From NCBI GenBank assembly GCA_018433765.1, contig JAHDQO010000008.1:1-64000 (forward strand): 64,000 nt of DNA, written 5' to 3'. A program made the translations under genes and the position numbers. The DNA comes from Tissierellales bacterium. GTDB taxonomy: Bacteria > Bacillota > Clostridia > Tissierellales > Sedimentibacteraceae. Shown in pieces: positions 42,811-51,707 of this stretch. Numbering within the stretch: position 1 is the first letter of the stretch; each line of letters begins with the position of its first letter. The notes under the pieces are model-generated. The model was not told the origin of the DNA, ran no database searches, and was given only the letters and a program-made list of their open reading frames with translations.

Positions 42811-43581
42811 ATGAAAGAACAATATAATTATATTACTATGATTGAAAGATCAAGCAGCATAATAGAAGAACTCTATAAATCATCAGTTCCATTGGGAATA
42901 TCGGAGATAGCAAAAACTTTAGATTTGCCTAAGGCTACTATATACCGAATTTTAATAACTTTAGCTAAAAGTGGATTTGTAGAGAAAGATGAAAATGACG
43001 ATAAATATAAATTAGGAACAATATATATTAAATATTCTGATAAAGTTAAATCACAAATTGATATACATAATATAGCAGAACCTTTTATGGAGGAGCTTGC
43101 AAAGGAAATAGGTGAAACAGTAAATCTAGCCATCTCAAGAGAGAATTCAGCACTTAATTTAAGTAGAATAGAAGGTGAAGAAACAGTGCTGGTTTCTAAA
43201 TTAATAGCTATAGCACCCTATTACTGTTCATCAGTTGGTAAAATACTATTATCGTATAAAAGTAAAGAAGAAATTGAAGAATATTTTAAAGAAAGCAAGA
43301 TAAAAAAAAGAACAATAAATACTATAGACAATTACGGAGAATTTCTAGAAGAAAGAGAGAAAATACTGAAAAATAAGTATGCAGTAGATGATGAAGAATA
43401 TGATTATGGATTATTTTGTGTAGCATGTCCTATAATAAATTCAAAAAAGGAAATAATAGCTGCTGTAGGATTTTCTGGACCTAAGAGTAGAATAGAATAT
43501 AAAGGTAAAGAAAATATGATTAAAAAATTAATACTATATACAAAAAGTATAAATGATAAAATAGGTATAATTGGCATATAG
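42811..43581 (+). CDS. IclR-family transcriptional regulator
   Basis: The 256-residue protein has the N-terminal winged helix (IERSSSIIEELYKSSVPLGI, then EIAKTLDLPKATIYRILITL) and the C-terminal IclR effector domain (ETVNLAISRENSALNLSRIE, PYYCSSVGKILLSY, YDYGLFCVACPI). ATG at 42811 is the most likely start; the frame extends to 42751, giving an unusual extra tail. GGAAGGA is 13 bases upstream of 42811, a long spacing. It precedes arcA by 133 bases in the same direction, suggesting control of arginine catabolism. Effector unknown. Confidence 0.88.
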   Translation: MKEQYNYITMIERSSSIIEELYKSSVPLGISEIAKTLDLPKATIYRILITLAKSGFVEKDENDDKYKLGTIYIKYSDKVKSQIDIHNIAEPFMEELAKEIGETVNLAISRENSALNLSRIEGEETVLVSKLIAIAPYYCSSVGKILLSYKSKEEIEEYFKESKIKKRTINTIDNYGEFLEEREKILKNKYAVDDEEYDYGLFCVACPIINSKKEIIAAVGFSGPKSRIEYKGKENMIKKLILYTKSINDKIGIIGI

Positions 43582-43656
43582 CAATATGTATGCAGAATAA
43601 CAAATTAAATAATAAATGAATAATTATACATAGAGCTAATATTTATAAATTTTATC

Positions 43657-43685
43657 TTGACTTCGTATAAAATTAATCATAAAAT
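43657..43685 (+). promoter_or_regulatory. Promoter of arcA
   Basis: TTGACT (43657-43662) and TAAAAT (43680-43685) are 17 bases apart, with a start near 43692. No copy of the IclR-type palindrome is visible here, so control by that regulator would need a different site or read-through. Confidence 0.5.
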
Positions 43686-43714
43686 ATAACTATAGTAATA
43701 GACAGGTGGTGTTT

Positions 43715-44932
43715 ATGATTAATAAAATTTATGTAAATTCAGAAATAGGAAGATTAAAAAAAGTACTTCTCCATCGTCCGGGAAAAGAAATTGAAAATCT
43801 CATGCCGGAATATCTAGAAAGATTGTTATTTGATGATATACCTTATTTAGAAATAGCACAAAAAGAACATGATGCATTTGCTGAAATATTAAAAAATAAT
43901 GGTGTTGAAGTTGTCTATTTAGAAAATTTAGCATCAGAAGCAATAATTAATGAAGAAGTAAAAGATAAACTGATAAATGAATTTTTAAAAGAAGCAGGTA
44001 TACAAAATTCTCATAGATTTGATTCTTTGAAAGAATTTTTCAAATCTTTTAATAATAATAAAGATATGATATTAAAAATGGCAGAAGGTATTAGAAAAAA
44101 AGAAATTAAGGATTATGACAAAAGGAATCTTACTGATTATCTAGAAGATGATTATCCGTTTTTAATAGATCCAATGCCTAATTTATATTTTACGAGAGAT
44201 CCATTTGCTAGTATAGGAAGTGGTATATCTCTACATAAAATGCTAACAGAAACTAGAAATAGAGAAACTTTGTTTGCTAAATTTATATTTAATTATCACC
44301 CAGACTATAAAAACACACCGTTTTGGTACAGTAGAAAAGATGAGTTTTCTTTAGAAGGCGGAGATATATTAATACTTAATAATGAAACTATTGCTGTAGG
44401 TATATCTCAACGTACTCATCCAATTGCTATAGAAAAGTTTGCAGATAATATTCTTAATGAAGAAAGTAAATTTAAAAGAGTATTAGCTTTCGATATACCA
44501 AAACATAGATCATTTATGCATTTAGACACTGTATTTACAATGGTTGATTATGATAAATTTACTATACATCCTAATATACAAGGCAATATAATTGTTTTTT
44601 CAATAACTAAAAAGGATGGAAAATTAGAAATAGATAAAGAAAAAGGTATACTTGAAGATATACTTAAAAAGTATTTGAACCTAGACAATGTAGATTTAAT
44701 AAAATGCGGCGGTAAAAGTGTAATTGATGCAGCCAGAGAACAATGGAATGACGGCTCTAATACTCTTGCAATAGCTCCGGGTGAAGTTGTAGTTTATTCA
44801 AGAAACTATGTAACTAATAAAATCCTTCAGGATTATGGCATTAAAACTCACATAATGCCAAGTTCAGAGTTGTCAAGGGGTAGAGGTGGTCCAAGATGTA
44901 TGAGCATGCCTCTTATAAGAGAAGATATTTAG
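43715..44932 (+). CDS. arcA: Arginine deiminase
   Basis: This enzyme hydrolyses arginine to citrulline and ammonia, the first step of the ATP-yielding arginine deiminase pathway. The 405-residue protein has [62 protein letters not shown] and the C-terminal [12 protein letters not shown] with nucleophile C395. ATG at 43715 follows AGGTGG; GTG at 43706 is in that site. The next two genes complete the pathway. Confidence 0.97.
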   Translation: MINKIYVNSEIGRLKKVLLHRPGKEIENLMPEYLERLLFDDIPYLEIAQKEHDAFAEILKNNGVEVVYLENLASEAIINEEVKDKLINEFLKEAGIQNSHRFDSLKEFFKSFNNNKDMILKMAEGIRKKEIKDYDKRNLTDYLEDDYPFLIDPMPNLYFTRDPFASIGSGISLHKMLTETRNRETLFAKFIFNYHPDYKNTPFWYSRKDEFSLEGGDILILNNETIAVGISQRTHPIAIEKFADNILNEESKFKRVLAFDIPKHRSFMHLDTVFTMVDYDKFTIHPNIQGNIIVFSITKKDGKLEIDKEKGILEDILKKYLNLDNVDLIKCGGKSVIDAAREQWNDGSNTLAIAPGEVVVYSRNYVTNKILQDYGIKTHIMPSSELSRGRGGPRCMSMPLIREDI

Positions 44933-44933
44933 G

Positions 44934-44957
44934 AGCCTGCTACTTGCAGGCTTTTTT
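44934..44957 (+). terminator. Terminator between arcA and argF
   Basis: AGCCTGC (44934-44940) pairs perfectly with GCAGGCT (44946-44952), loop TACTT, then a run of T. It starts right at the arcA stop, so argF needs read-through or its own promoter. Confidence 0.9.
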
Positions 44958-45004
44958 AAATAAAAAAATAATATAAATAATAAAATATTAAGGAGGATTT
45001 AATA

Positions 45005-45994
45005 ATGCCTGTAAATTTAAAAGGAAAAAACTTCATAACACTTAAAGATTTCACACCAGAAGAAATTAATTATTTACTAGATTTATCTATGGATTTAAAA
45101 AGAAAAAAAAGATCTGGAATCAAAGGAAATTTACTTGAAAGAAAAAACATAGTTCTTTTATTTGAAAAAACTTCAACCAGAACGAGATGTGCATTTGAAG
45201 TTGCAGGATTTGATGAAGGTGCAAGTGTAACTTTTTTAAGCAACAGCCAAATGGGTAAGAAAGAATCAATAGAAGATACAGCAAAAGTTTTAGGAAGATT
45301 TTATGATGGCATTGAATTTAGAGGCTTTAAGCAAGAAACAGTTGATACATTGGCAGAGCATGCAGGAGTACCTGTATGGAATGGTCTTACTGACTTATAT
45401 CATCCAACACAAATATTAGCCGATTTTCTAACAATAAAAGAAAACGTAGACAAACCATTAAATAAAGTTAAGCTAGTTTATGCTGGAGATGCAAGAAATA
45501 ACATGGGTAACTCATTAATGATAGGTGCTGCAAAATTAGGTATGCATTTTGTAGGAGTTGCACCTAAAGAATTATTTCCAGCTGAAGAATTAGTAGCTGA
45601 AATGAGAGAAGTTGCTAAGGAAACAGGTGCTGTAATAGAATTTACTGAAAATATAGCTGAAGGAGTAAAAGGTGCAGATGCTATTTATACAGATGTATGG
45701 GTTTCAATGGGTGAAGAAGATAAATTTGAAGAGAGAATTAATCAATTGAAACCATACCAAGTAAATATGGACATGATAAAGATGGCTCAAAATGAAGATG
45801 TTATTTTCTTACACTGTTTACCATCATTCCATGATTTAAATACTATAGTTGGTAAAGAAATAAGTGATAAATACGGTTTAGATGAAATGGAAGTAACAGA
45901 TGAAGTATTTAGAAGTAAATATTCTAAAGTCTTCGATGAAGCGGAAAATAGAATGCACACAATAAAAGCAGTAATAGTAGCTACAATAGCTTAG
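45005..45994 (+). CDS. argF: Ornithine carbamoyltransferase
   Basis: In this context it probably works catabolically (arcB role), splitting citrulline with phosphate into ornithine and carbamoyl phosphate. The 329-residue sequence has the carbamoyl-phosphate motif [22 protein letters not shown], and the ornithine-binding [13 protein letters not shown] at 45005 follows AAGGAGG. Codon use is like its neighbours. Whether the enzyme is biosynthetic or catabolic cannot be told from motifs; flanking arcA and arcC favour catabolic. Confidence 0.95.
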   Translation: MPVNLKGKNFITLKDFTPEEINYLLDLSMDLKRKKRSGIKGNLLERKNIVLLFEKTSTRTRCAFEVAGFDEGASVTFLSNSQMGKKESIEDTAKVLGRFYDGIEFRGFKQETVDTLAEHAGVPVWNGLTDLYHPTQILADFLTIKENVDKPLNKVKLVYAGDARNNMGNSLMIGAAKLGMHFVGVAPKELFPAEELVAEMREVAKETGAVIEFTENIAEGVKGADAIYTDVWVSMGEEDKFEERINQLKPYQVNMDMIKMAQNEDVIFLHCLPSFHDLNTIVGKEISDKYGLDEMEVTDEVFRSKYSKVFDEAENRMHTIKAVIVATIA

Positions 45995-46190
45995 ATTAAA
46001 AGATAAAAGTTTAAAGTGAAAAGATAAGAGTTGTGGTAGCTTTATGAAATGAGAAATGAGAAATGAGAATGGAGAATTAATGGAAGCTTTACTAACGTAA
46101 AGCAATAAAAAATTCGTTAGAAAAACGAATTTAACCTTTAACTATCAACTATCAACTTTCATTTTTAACTATTAACTATTAACTATTATC
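45995..46190. repeat. Composite palindromic repeats
   Basis: Arms of the AAAAGATAAAAGTTTAAAGT type, a partial core GGTAGCTTTATG, an arm of GAGAAATGAGAAATGAGAAT, then the full core GCTTTAC-TAAC-GTAAAGC (46086-46103) and a right arm TTTAACTATCAACTATCAAC and onward. TTCGTT-AGAA-AACGAA is an inner hairpin near 46112. No gene is present. Confidence 0.72.
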
Positions 46191-46235
46191 TTGACAGAAT
46201 AAGCTAGACAGTATCAGATTTTAGGAGGAGTGGCT

Positions 46236-47165
46236 GTGAAAATAGTGTTGGCATTAGGTGGAAATGCTTTAGGAAAAACACCAGAAGAACAGTTAAAGTT
46301 AGTAAGAGAAACAGCTTTACCAATAGTAGATTTAATACAAGATGGAAATCAGGTAATAATTGCTCATGGAAATGGACCGCAGGTTGGAATGATAAACCTT
46401 GCTATGGAAACATCATCAAAATCTGATGCAAATACCCCTGAAATGCCTTTTCCTGAATGCGGAGCAATGAGCCAGGGATATATAGGTTATCATCTTCAAA
46501 ATGCAATACGAGAAGAATTACTCAATAGAGGAATGAATAAATCAGTATCAACAGTAATAACACAAGTAGTTGTTGACGAAAATGATGATGCTTTTAAAAA
46601 TCCTACTAAACCTATAGGGCAATTCTACTCAAAAGAAGAAGCTGAGAAACTTATAGAAACAAAAGGCTATGATATGGTTGAAGATGCAGGAAGAGGATGG
46701 AGGAGAGTAGTTCCATCGCCATTACCTATTGATGTAGTCGAAAAAGATGTAATAAGAGCATTAGTAGAAAAAGAGTATGTAATTATAACTGTTGGAGGAG
46801 GAGGAATTCCGGTTATAAAAGATGGGAATTCGCTTAAAGGAGTTCCAGCAGTAATTGATAAAGATTTTGCAAGTGAGAAAATAGCAGAAATATTAGATGC
46901 AGATTACTTTGTAATTCTTACAGCAGTAGATAAAGTTTGTATAAACTTTAATAAACCTAATCAAAAAGATTTAGATAAAATTACAGTGCAAGAGGCTAAA
47001 CAATACATAAAAGAAGGACATTTCGCACCTGGAAGTATGCTTCCTAAAGTAAGAGCAGCTATGAAATTTGCAGAATCTAAAGAAGGACGTAGATCAGTAA
47101 TAGCATCACTTGAAAAAGCAGAAGCAGCATTGAAAGGACAAAGCGGTACATTAGTAATTAAATAA
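46236..47165 (+). CDS. arcC: Carbamate kinase
   Basis: This enzyme makes ATP from carbamoyl phosphate and ADP, the energy-yielding last step of the arginine deiminase pathway. The 309-residue protein shows LALGGNALGKTPEEQ, IAHGNGPQVGMI, PFPECGAMSQGYIGYHLQNA, RRVVPSPLPI, TVGGGGIPVI and LTAVDKVCINF with GHFAPGSMLPKVRAA. The start is GTG at 46236, five bases after AGGAGGAG; GTG at 46230 overlaps that site. Confidence 0.96.
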   Translation: MKIVLALGGNALGKTPEEQLKLVRETALPIVDLIQDGNQVIIAHGNGPQVGMINLAMETSSKSDANTPEMPFPECGAMSQGYIGYHLQNAIREELLNRGMNKSVSTVITQVVVDENDDAFKNPTKPIGQFYSKEEAEKLIETKGYDMVEDAGRGWRRVVPSPLPIDVVEKDVIRALVEKEYVIITVGGGGIPVIKDGNSLKGVPAVIDKDFASEKIAEILDADYFVILTAVDKVCINFNKPNQKDLDKITVQEAKQYIKEGHFAPGSMLPKVRAAMKFAESKEGRRSVIASLEKAEAALKGQSGTLVIK

Positions 47166-47172
47166 ATTATAG

Positions 47173-47208
47173 AAACAGCTGATAAATAAAATATCAGCTG
47201 TTTTTATA
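47173..47208 (+). terminator. Terminator after arcC
   Basis: AAACAGCTGATA (47173-47184) pairs perfectly with TATCAGCTGTTT (47192-47203), seven-base loop, followed by T. It closes the arginine cluster. Confidence 0.92.
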
Positions 47209-47276
47209 TTTTTTGATAATTAATTAAGTACACATAAATATAGTAAAAATTTCATAAACATAAATATAAAACGATA

Positions 47277-47305
47277 TTGACAATTGTTATCAATTAGAAT
47301 ATAAT
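47277..47305 (+). promoter_or_regulatory. Consensus promoter with Fur box (site 1)
   Basis: Perfect TTGACA (47277-47282) and TATAAT (47300-47305) have a 17-base spacer. TGACAATTGTTATCA at 47278-47292 matches 13 of 15 positions of the Fur consensus TGATAATNATTATCA and covers the -35, so repression by iron-loaded Fur is expected. Confidence 0.85.
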
Positions 47306-47380
47306 ATATTAAAGTATCAATTTTAATATTAATGGTTATACATTTACAAATTAATATAAATATAAATAGGAGGTAATTTT

Positions 47381-47659
47381 ATGCCTTTAGCAATGATTAA
47401 TTTAGGGACTAGTGCAGTTGTAACAGGATTTAATGGTAAAGACTCTATTAAAAGACACTTAGAGAGTCTAGGACTAGTAATAGGTACTGTAATTACAGTT
47501 CTATCTGAAACTCAGGGTAATTTAATAATAAGAGTGAAAGATGCAAGAATTGCCATAAATAAAGGGATAGCTCAAAGACTAGTTGTTGAAGAAATAAATG
47601 ATACAAATAATTTGTGTCATAAAAGGCATCGAAGATGCAACAGAAGAGGACATAGGTAA
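47381..47659 (+). CDS. FeoA-like SH3-domain protein with His/Arg/Cys tail
   Basis: The first 72 residues form a FeoA-type domain: LGTSAVVTGFNGKDSIKRHL, ESLGLVIGTVITVLS, LIIRVKDARIAINKGIAQRL. FeoA domains support the ferrous-iron channel FeoB. The last 16 residues (NLCHKRHRRCNRRGHR) are rich in His, Arg and Cys and unusual for FeoA; they may bind metal or nucleic acid. ATG at 47381 follows TAGGAGG. The gene is under a Fur-box promoter and is followed four bases later by an HD-GYP gene rather than feoB. Confidence 0.85.
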   Translation: MPLAMINLGTSAVVTGFNGKDSIKRHLESLGLVIGTVITVLSETQGNLIIRVKDARIAINKGIAQRLVVEEINDTNNLCHKRHRRCNRRGHR

Positions 47660-47662
47660 AAA

Positions 47663-48247
47663 ATGGCTGAGTTCTTTCATGATATTATAGAATGTTTAAC
47701 AGCTGCACTTGATGCAAAAGATAGATATACAAGTGGACATTCAACTAGAGTAGGAAATATGGCTTATGATATTGCAAAAAAAATTAAACTTACTAATGAA
47801 CAATGTGATAACATTCATATAGCAGGACATCTTCATGATATAGGTAAAATAGGTGTTTGTGAACATGTATTAAATAAGAAAGAAAAACTTAATACAGACG
47901 AATGGTTGCAAATCCAGACACATCCACAAATAGGTTATAACATATTAAAGAAATCGGACAAGCTTACAGAAATTGCACTGATGGTTTTATACCATCATGA
48001 AAGATGGGATGGATATGGGTATCCTAAAGGGCTCAAAGGAATCCAAATTCCTTTAGGTGCAAGGATTATTGCTATTTGTGATGCTATAGATGCAATGACT
48101 TCTAATAGACCATATAGAAATGCATACAGCTGGGAATACTGTCAAAATGAAATTTATATCAATAAAGGAAAACAATTTGATCCAGTTTTAGTAGATGAGA
48201 TAAGTGATTTATGGCCTTTATGGGAAAAAAATCTAAATTTTCATTAA
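47663..48247 (+). CDS. HD-GYP phosphodiesterase
   Basis: The 194-residue protein is a single HD-GYP domain: SGHSTRVGNMAYDIAKK, HLHDIGKIGV, HHERWDGYGYPKGL and ICDAIDAMTSNRPYR are present, so metal-binding His and Asp are intact. Such domains hydrolyse cyclic-di-GMP. It lacks any sensor domain. It starts four bases after the FeoA-like gene, with only a weak ribosome site, indicating translational coupling and co-regulation by iron. No terminator follows. Confidence 0.88.
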   Translation: MAEFFHDIIECLTAALDAKDRYTSGHSTRVGNMAYDIAKKIKLTNEQCDNIHIAGHLHDIGKIGVCEHVLNKKEKLNTDEWLQIQTHPQIGYNILKKSDKLTEIALMVLYHHERWDGYGYPKGLKGIQIPLGARIIAICDAIDAMTSNRPYRNAYSWEYCQNEIYINKGKQFDPVLVDEISDLWPLWEKNLNFH

Positions 48248-48395
48248 AAAATGTAGACAATGATGAGTATAATAGATTATAATAATATATATCAATAACT
48301 AGAATAACAATATTATAAATATCCAGTTACTAATGACAATAAAATTTTTATTATTGCTGCTAGTTACTATTTTTATATAAAAAGGAGTGGTAATA

Positions 48396-48860
48396 TTGCA
48401 AAATTATACGACTCAATTAAAAGAATATTTAAAAGAAAAAGGGTACAGATTAACAGAACAGAGACTAGTTATTTTAGATACAATTTTAAATAATACTGGA
48501 AAACATCTAAATAGTCAAGAAATATATGATCTTGTTAAGGAAAAACACCCTGAAGTTGGTGTAGCTACTGTATATAGAACAATATCTCTTCTTGAAGAAA
48601 TTGGAATAATTTACGGTGGCGACTTTGGCGATGGAAGTGTAAGATATGAAGTAGCTAAAGAACACGAACAACACAGGCATCATCATCTCATTTGTATAGA
48701 ATGTGGTTCTATTGAAGAATTTGAAGATGATTTGTTAGGACCTGTAGAAAATGAGATTTATAAGCAGAAGCAATTTAAAACTACTGATCATAGAGTTAAA
48801 TTTTATGGGTATTGTAAAAATTGTTTAGCAAAAAAAGAAAAAAAAGAAGTACAAGAATAA
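48396..48860 (+). CDS. fur: Ferric uptake regulator family protein
   Basis: The 154-residue regulator has the Fur winged helix (GYRLTEQRLVILDTILNN and ATVYRTISLLEEIG), the metal-site region EHEQHRHHHLICIECGSIEEFED and a C-terminal CKNC zinc site. Fur uses ferrous iron as corepressor; PerR and Zur share the fold and cannot be fully excluded. Fur boxes before feoA genes on both sides favour Fur. The start is TTG at 48396, nine bases after AAAGGAG; GTG at 48387 overlaps that site. Confidence 0.9.
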   Translation: MQNYTTQLKEYLKEKGYRLTEQRLVILDTILNNTGKHLNSQEIYDLVKEKHPEVGVATVYRTISLLEEIGIIYGGDFGDGSVRYEVAKEHEQHRHHHLICIECGSIEEFEDDLLGPVENEIYKQKQFKTTDHRVKFYGYCKNCLAKKEKKEVQE

Positions 48861-48861
48861 A

Positions 48862-48885
48862 GAAGAGGTTAAACCTCTTTTTTAT
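48862..48885 (+). terminator. Terminator after fur
   Basis: AAGAGG (48862-48867) pairs with CCTCTT (48873-48878) with a five-base TTAAA loop, then a T run. It isolates fur from the feoAB operon. Confidence 0.8.
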
Positions 48886-48905
48886 TTTTTAACAAATAAA
48901 GCATA

Positions 48906-48934
48906 TTGACAATCATTATCAATTAATATATAAT
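48906..48934 (+). promoter_or_regulatory. Consensus promoter with Fur box (site 2)
   Basis: TTGACA (48906-48911), 17-base spacer, TATAAT (48929-48934). TGACAATCATTATCA at 48907-48921 matches 14 of 15 Fur consensus positions and overlaps the -35. Confidence 0.9.
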
Positions 48935-48985
48935 AAGAGTCAATTGAGAATGAATATTAATTTGTTAAGTAAGGAGGTAAAATAT

Positions 48986-49213
48986 TTGGAAAAGACCTTG
49001 AAAGATTTAAAAAAAGGGCAAACAGCTATTATAAAGAGGATTAACGGAAAAGGAGGAGTTAGAAGAAGATTAATGGATATGGGAGTGACAAAAGGAGAAA
49101 AAGTGTTTGTTAGGAAAGTAGCACCTTTAGGAGATCCTATTGAAGTTAATTTAAGAGGATATGAATTAACATTTAGAAAAGAAGAAGCTGAAAGGATTAT
49201 TATTGAGGGATAG
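48986..49213 (+). CDS. feoA: Ferrous iron transport protein A
   Basis: FeoA is a small cytoplasmic SH3-like protein required for FeoB function. The 75-residue protein has LKKGQTAIIKRINGKGGVRR, RLMDMGVTKGEKVFV, GDPIEVNLRGYELTFRKEEA. The start is TTG at 48986, eight bases after AAGGAGG; upstream in-frame ATGs at 48944 and 48950 lack a ribosome site. It is 57 bases from feoB with another Fur box between. Confidence 0.93.
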   Translation: MEKTLKDLKKGQTAIIKRINGKGGVRRRLMDMGVTKGEKVFVRKVAPLGDPIEVNLRGYELTFRKEEAERIIIEG

Positions 49214-49230
49214 TTTTTTTACACATTAAA

Positions 49231-49245
49231 TGATAATGATTATTA
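49231..49245. promoter_or_regulatory. Fur box (site 3) between feoA and feoB
   Basis: TGATAATGATTATTA matches 14 of 15 consensus positions. It is inside the operon, 26 bases before feoB. No strong promoter elements surround it, so it may be a roadblock site or serve an unseen internal promoter. Confidence 0.8.
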
Positions 49246-49270
49246 AAATCTAAATAAGGGAGGCGTGTTC

Positions 49271-51331
49271 ATGTCAAACATAACAGCTGTAAAGGACAGT
49301 ACAAGAACCTACACAATTGCATTAGTAGGAAATCCAAACAGTGGAAAAACTACATTGTTTAATGCATTAACAGGGAGTACGCAATATGTAGGTAACTGGC
49401 CTGGAGTTACAGTAGAAAAGAAAGAAGGAAAAGTAAAAAGAACTAAAGAACAAATAAAGATTGTAGATTTACCGGGTATATATTCTTTATCACCATATAC
49501 ATTAGAAGAAGTAATAGCAAGAGATTATATAATTGAAGATAAACCTGACGCTATTATAAATATAGTTGATGCTTCAAATATTGAAAGAAACTTATATTTA
49601 ACAACGCAGTTAAAAGAAGTTGGAATACCTGTTATTGTAGCATTAAATATGATGGATATAATAAATAAACGGGGAGATAAGATAAACATAGAGCTATTAG
49701 AAGATCAAATTGGTATGCCTATTGTTCCTATATCAGCTAATAAGGGAACAGGAATTAATAACATAATAGCAGAATGTATTCAAAGTATTAATTTAATTGA
49801 AGAAAAAAAAGACAATTTAGACATCTTTAATAAAGAAATAGAAAAATGTGTTAATGAATTAGATGAAAAAGTTAAAGACATAGCTCGAGATAACAATTAT
49901 AATAGTAGATGGTTAGCTGTAAAACTTTTAGAAGAAGACGAGAAAGTTATAGAAAAAATAAAAATTAATAATGATGTAAAAAATACCATTAATGACATGG
50001 TACAAAAACTAGAAAAACAGTTGGACAATGATATAGAAAGTATTATAGCAGATCAGCGTTATAAATATATAGCAAGCATTGTTAAGAAATCGGTTAAGAA
50101 AAAGAATCAAGGAAATATGAGTAATTCTGACAAAATCGACAAGATTGTTACTAATAGAATATTAGCGATACCTATATTTTTAGTTGTTATGTGGGTTGTA
50201 TACTATGTATCAATTCAAACTTTAGGAGATTATACAATTGGATGGGTAGAAGGTGGAATTGGTTTTTTAGCTCAGCAAGTTGAAACATTGTTAATTAGTT
50301 TAAATGCATCAGATTGGCTGCTTTCACTAGTTATTGATGGTATATTTGGTGGAGTAGGGGCTGTGCTTATATATGTTCCCCAAATAATGATTCTATTTTT
50401 CTTTATATCAATATTAGAAGATAGTGGATATATGGCAAGAGTAGCATTTGTTATGGACAAATTTTTTAGGAAATTTGGATTAACTGGAAAGTCGTTTATA
50501 CCAATGTTAGTAGGTTCTGGATGTTCAGTTCCTGGTATCATGGCAACTAGAACTCTTGAAAATGATAAGGATAGAAAATTAACAATATTATTGACTCCTT
50601 TCATATCATGTGGTGCTAAGATGCCGATTTATGTAATGTTTGCATCAGCATTTTTCCCTAATAATAGAGGATGGGTCGTATTTACAATATATATACTTGG
50701 AATAGTAGTAGCAATATTATCTGGAATACTCTTAAAAAATACAGTTTTTAAAGGCGAAAGTGCTCCTTTTGTAATGGAACTTCCTCCTTATAGAATACCT
50801 ACATTAAAAGGCCTTTTAATTCATATGTGGGATAGAGGTAAAGCATTCATAAAAAAAGCAGGAACATTAATATTTGCAGCGGTAGTTGTTATTTGGTTCT
50901 TACAATCTTTTGGTCCATCATTAGCTTTCATAGAAGATCCTGCAAAAAGTATACTAGCATCAATTGGAAGATTCATAGCACCAATATTCAAACCTTTAGG
51001 TTTTGGCGATTGGATTTCTTCAGTAGCAATATTTACAGGATTAGTAGCAAAAGAAGTTGTTGTTGCAACACTTGGTGTATTACAGGGATTAGGTGAAGTA
51101 ACAGAAGAATCAGTAGAACTTATTGCAAGCATTCAAGTTATGTTTACACCATTAAAAGCTTGGGCCTTTATGGCATTTAACCTTCTAGCGTGTCCGTGCT
51201 TTGCAGCAATTGGAGCAATGAAGAGAGAATTCAACTCAGCAAAATGGACATTGTTTGCTATAGCATATCAAACTGGAGTAGCTTATATAGTAGCAATGTT
51301 AATTTATCAAATAGGAAGATTGGTAATATAA
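49271..51331 (+). CDS. feoB: Ferrous iron transport protein B
   Basis: FeoB is the main ferrous-iron importer. The 686-residue protein has an N-terminal GTPase domain with G1 GNPNSGKTT (about 20-28), GNWPGVTVEKKEG, G3 VDLPGIYSL and G4 NMMD. A helical GDI-like region follows, then a membrane part with two Gate domains (VGSGCSVPGIMATR, SCGAKMPIYV and ATLGVLQGLG, LLACPCFAAIGAMKRE). The conserved Cys residues of both Gates are present. ATG at 49271 is seven bases after GGGAGG; GTG at 49265 is the alternative. Confidence 0.97.
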   Translation: MSNITAVKDSTRTYTIALVGNPNSGKTTLFNALTGSTQYVGNWPGVTVEKKEGKVKRTKEQIKIVDLPGIYSLSPYTLEEVIARDYIIEDKPDAIINIVDASNIERNLYLTTQLKEVGIPVIVALNMMDIINKRGDKINIELLEDQIGMPIVPISANKGTGINNIIAECIQSINLIEEKKDNLDIFNKEIEKCVNELDEKVKDIARDNNYNSRWLAVKLLEEDEKVIEKIKINNDVKNTINDMVQKLEKQLDNDIESIIADQRYKYIASIVKKSVKKKNQGNMSNSDKIDKIVTNRILAIPIFLVVMWVVYYVSIQTLGDYTIGWVEGGIGFLAQQVETLLISLNASDWLLSLVIDGIFGGVGAVLIYVPQIMILFFFISILEDSGYMARVAFVMDKFFRKFGLTGKSFIPMLVGSGCSVPGIMATRTLENDKDRKLTILLTPFISCGAKMPIYVMFASAFFPNNRGWVVFTIYILGIVVAILSGILLKNTVFKGESAPFVMELPPYRIPTLKGLLIHMWDRGKAFIKKAGTLIFAAVVVIWFLQSFGPSLAFIEDPAKSILASIGRFIAPIFKPLGFGDWISSVAIFTGLVAKEVVVATLGVLQGLGEVTEESVELIASIQVMFTPLKAWAFMAFNLLACPCFAAIGAMKREFNSAKWTLFAIAYQTGVAYIVAMLIYQIGRLVI

Positions 51332-51332
51332 A

Positions 51333-51690
51333 AAACGAGAAACGAATAACTAGGAACTAGAAACATGGTAGCTTTACTAACGTAAAGCAAAAAACGAATG
51401 ATAAAAAACTAGGAACAATTAACAAGGATAGTTTTTATAAATAAAAACTTTGTAATATAAAAAACGAGAGACGAATAACTAGGAACTAGAAACATGGTAG
51501 CTTTACTAACGTAAAGAAAAAAACGAGAAACGAATAACTAGGAACTAGAAACATGGTAGCTTTACTAACGTAAAGCAATAAAACGAATAATATAAACAAA
51601 TAAATTTTCTAAAAGAAAATTTATACCATGTTACTCGTTATTCGTTACTAGTTACTCGTTATTTATTACTAGTTACTCGTTTAAATTATA
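51333..51690. repeat. Triple palindromic repeat array
   Basis: Three near-identical copies of a unit (arm AACGAATAACTAGGAACTAG, then AAACATGGTA and core) have GCTTTAC-TAAC-GTAAAG cores at 51371-51388, 51500-51516 and 51559-51576. One long right arm (ATGTTACTCGTTATTCGTTA and onward) ends the array. This is the longest array in the window and lies inside the feo cluster, between feoB and its accessory genes. No gene is present. Confidence 0.82.
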
Positions 51691-51707
51691 AAAGGGGAGG
51701 TATTGAA

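Noticed and set aside
50893-51096. 67-codon plus-strand frame inside feoB
   Set aside because: Overlaps the conserved second Gate region of FeoB in another frame with no start signal.
51333-51690. Possible CRISPR array
   Set aside because: Units are palindromic with degenerate words and irregular spacing; there are no constant repeats with unique spacers and no cas genes.
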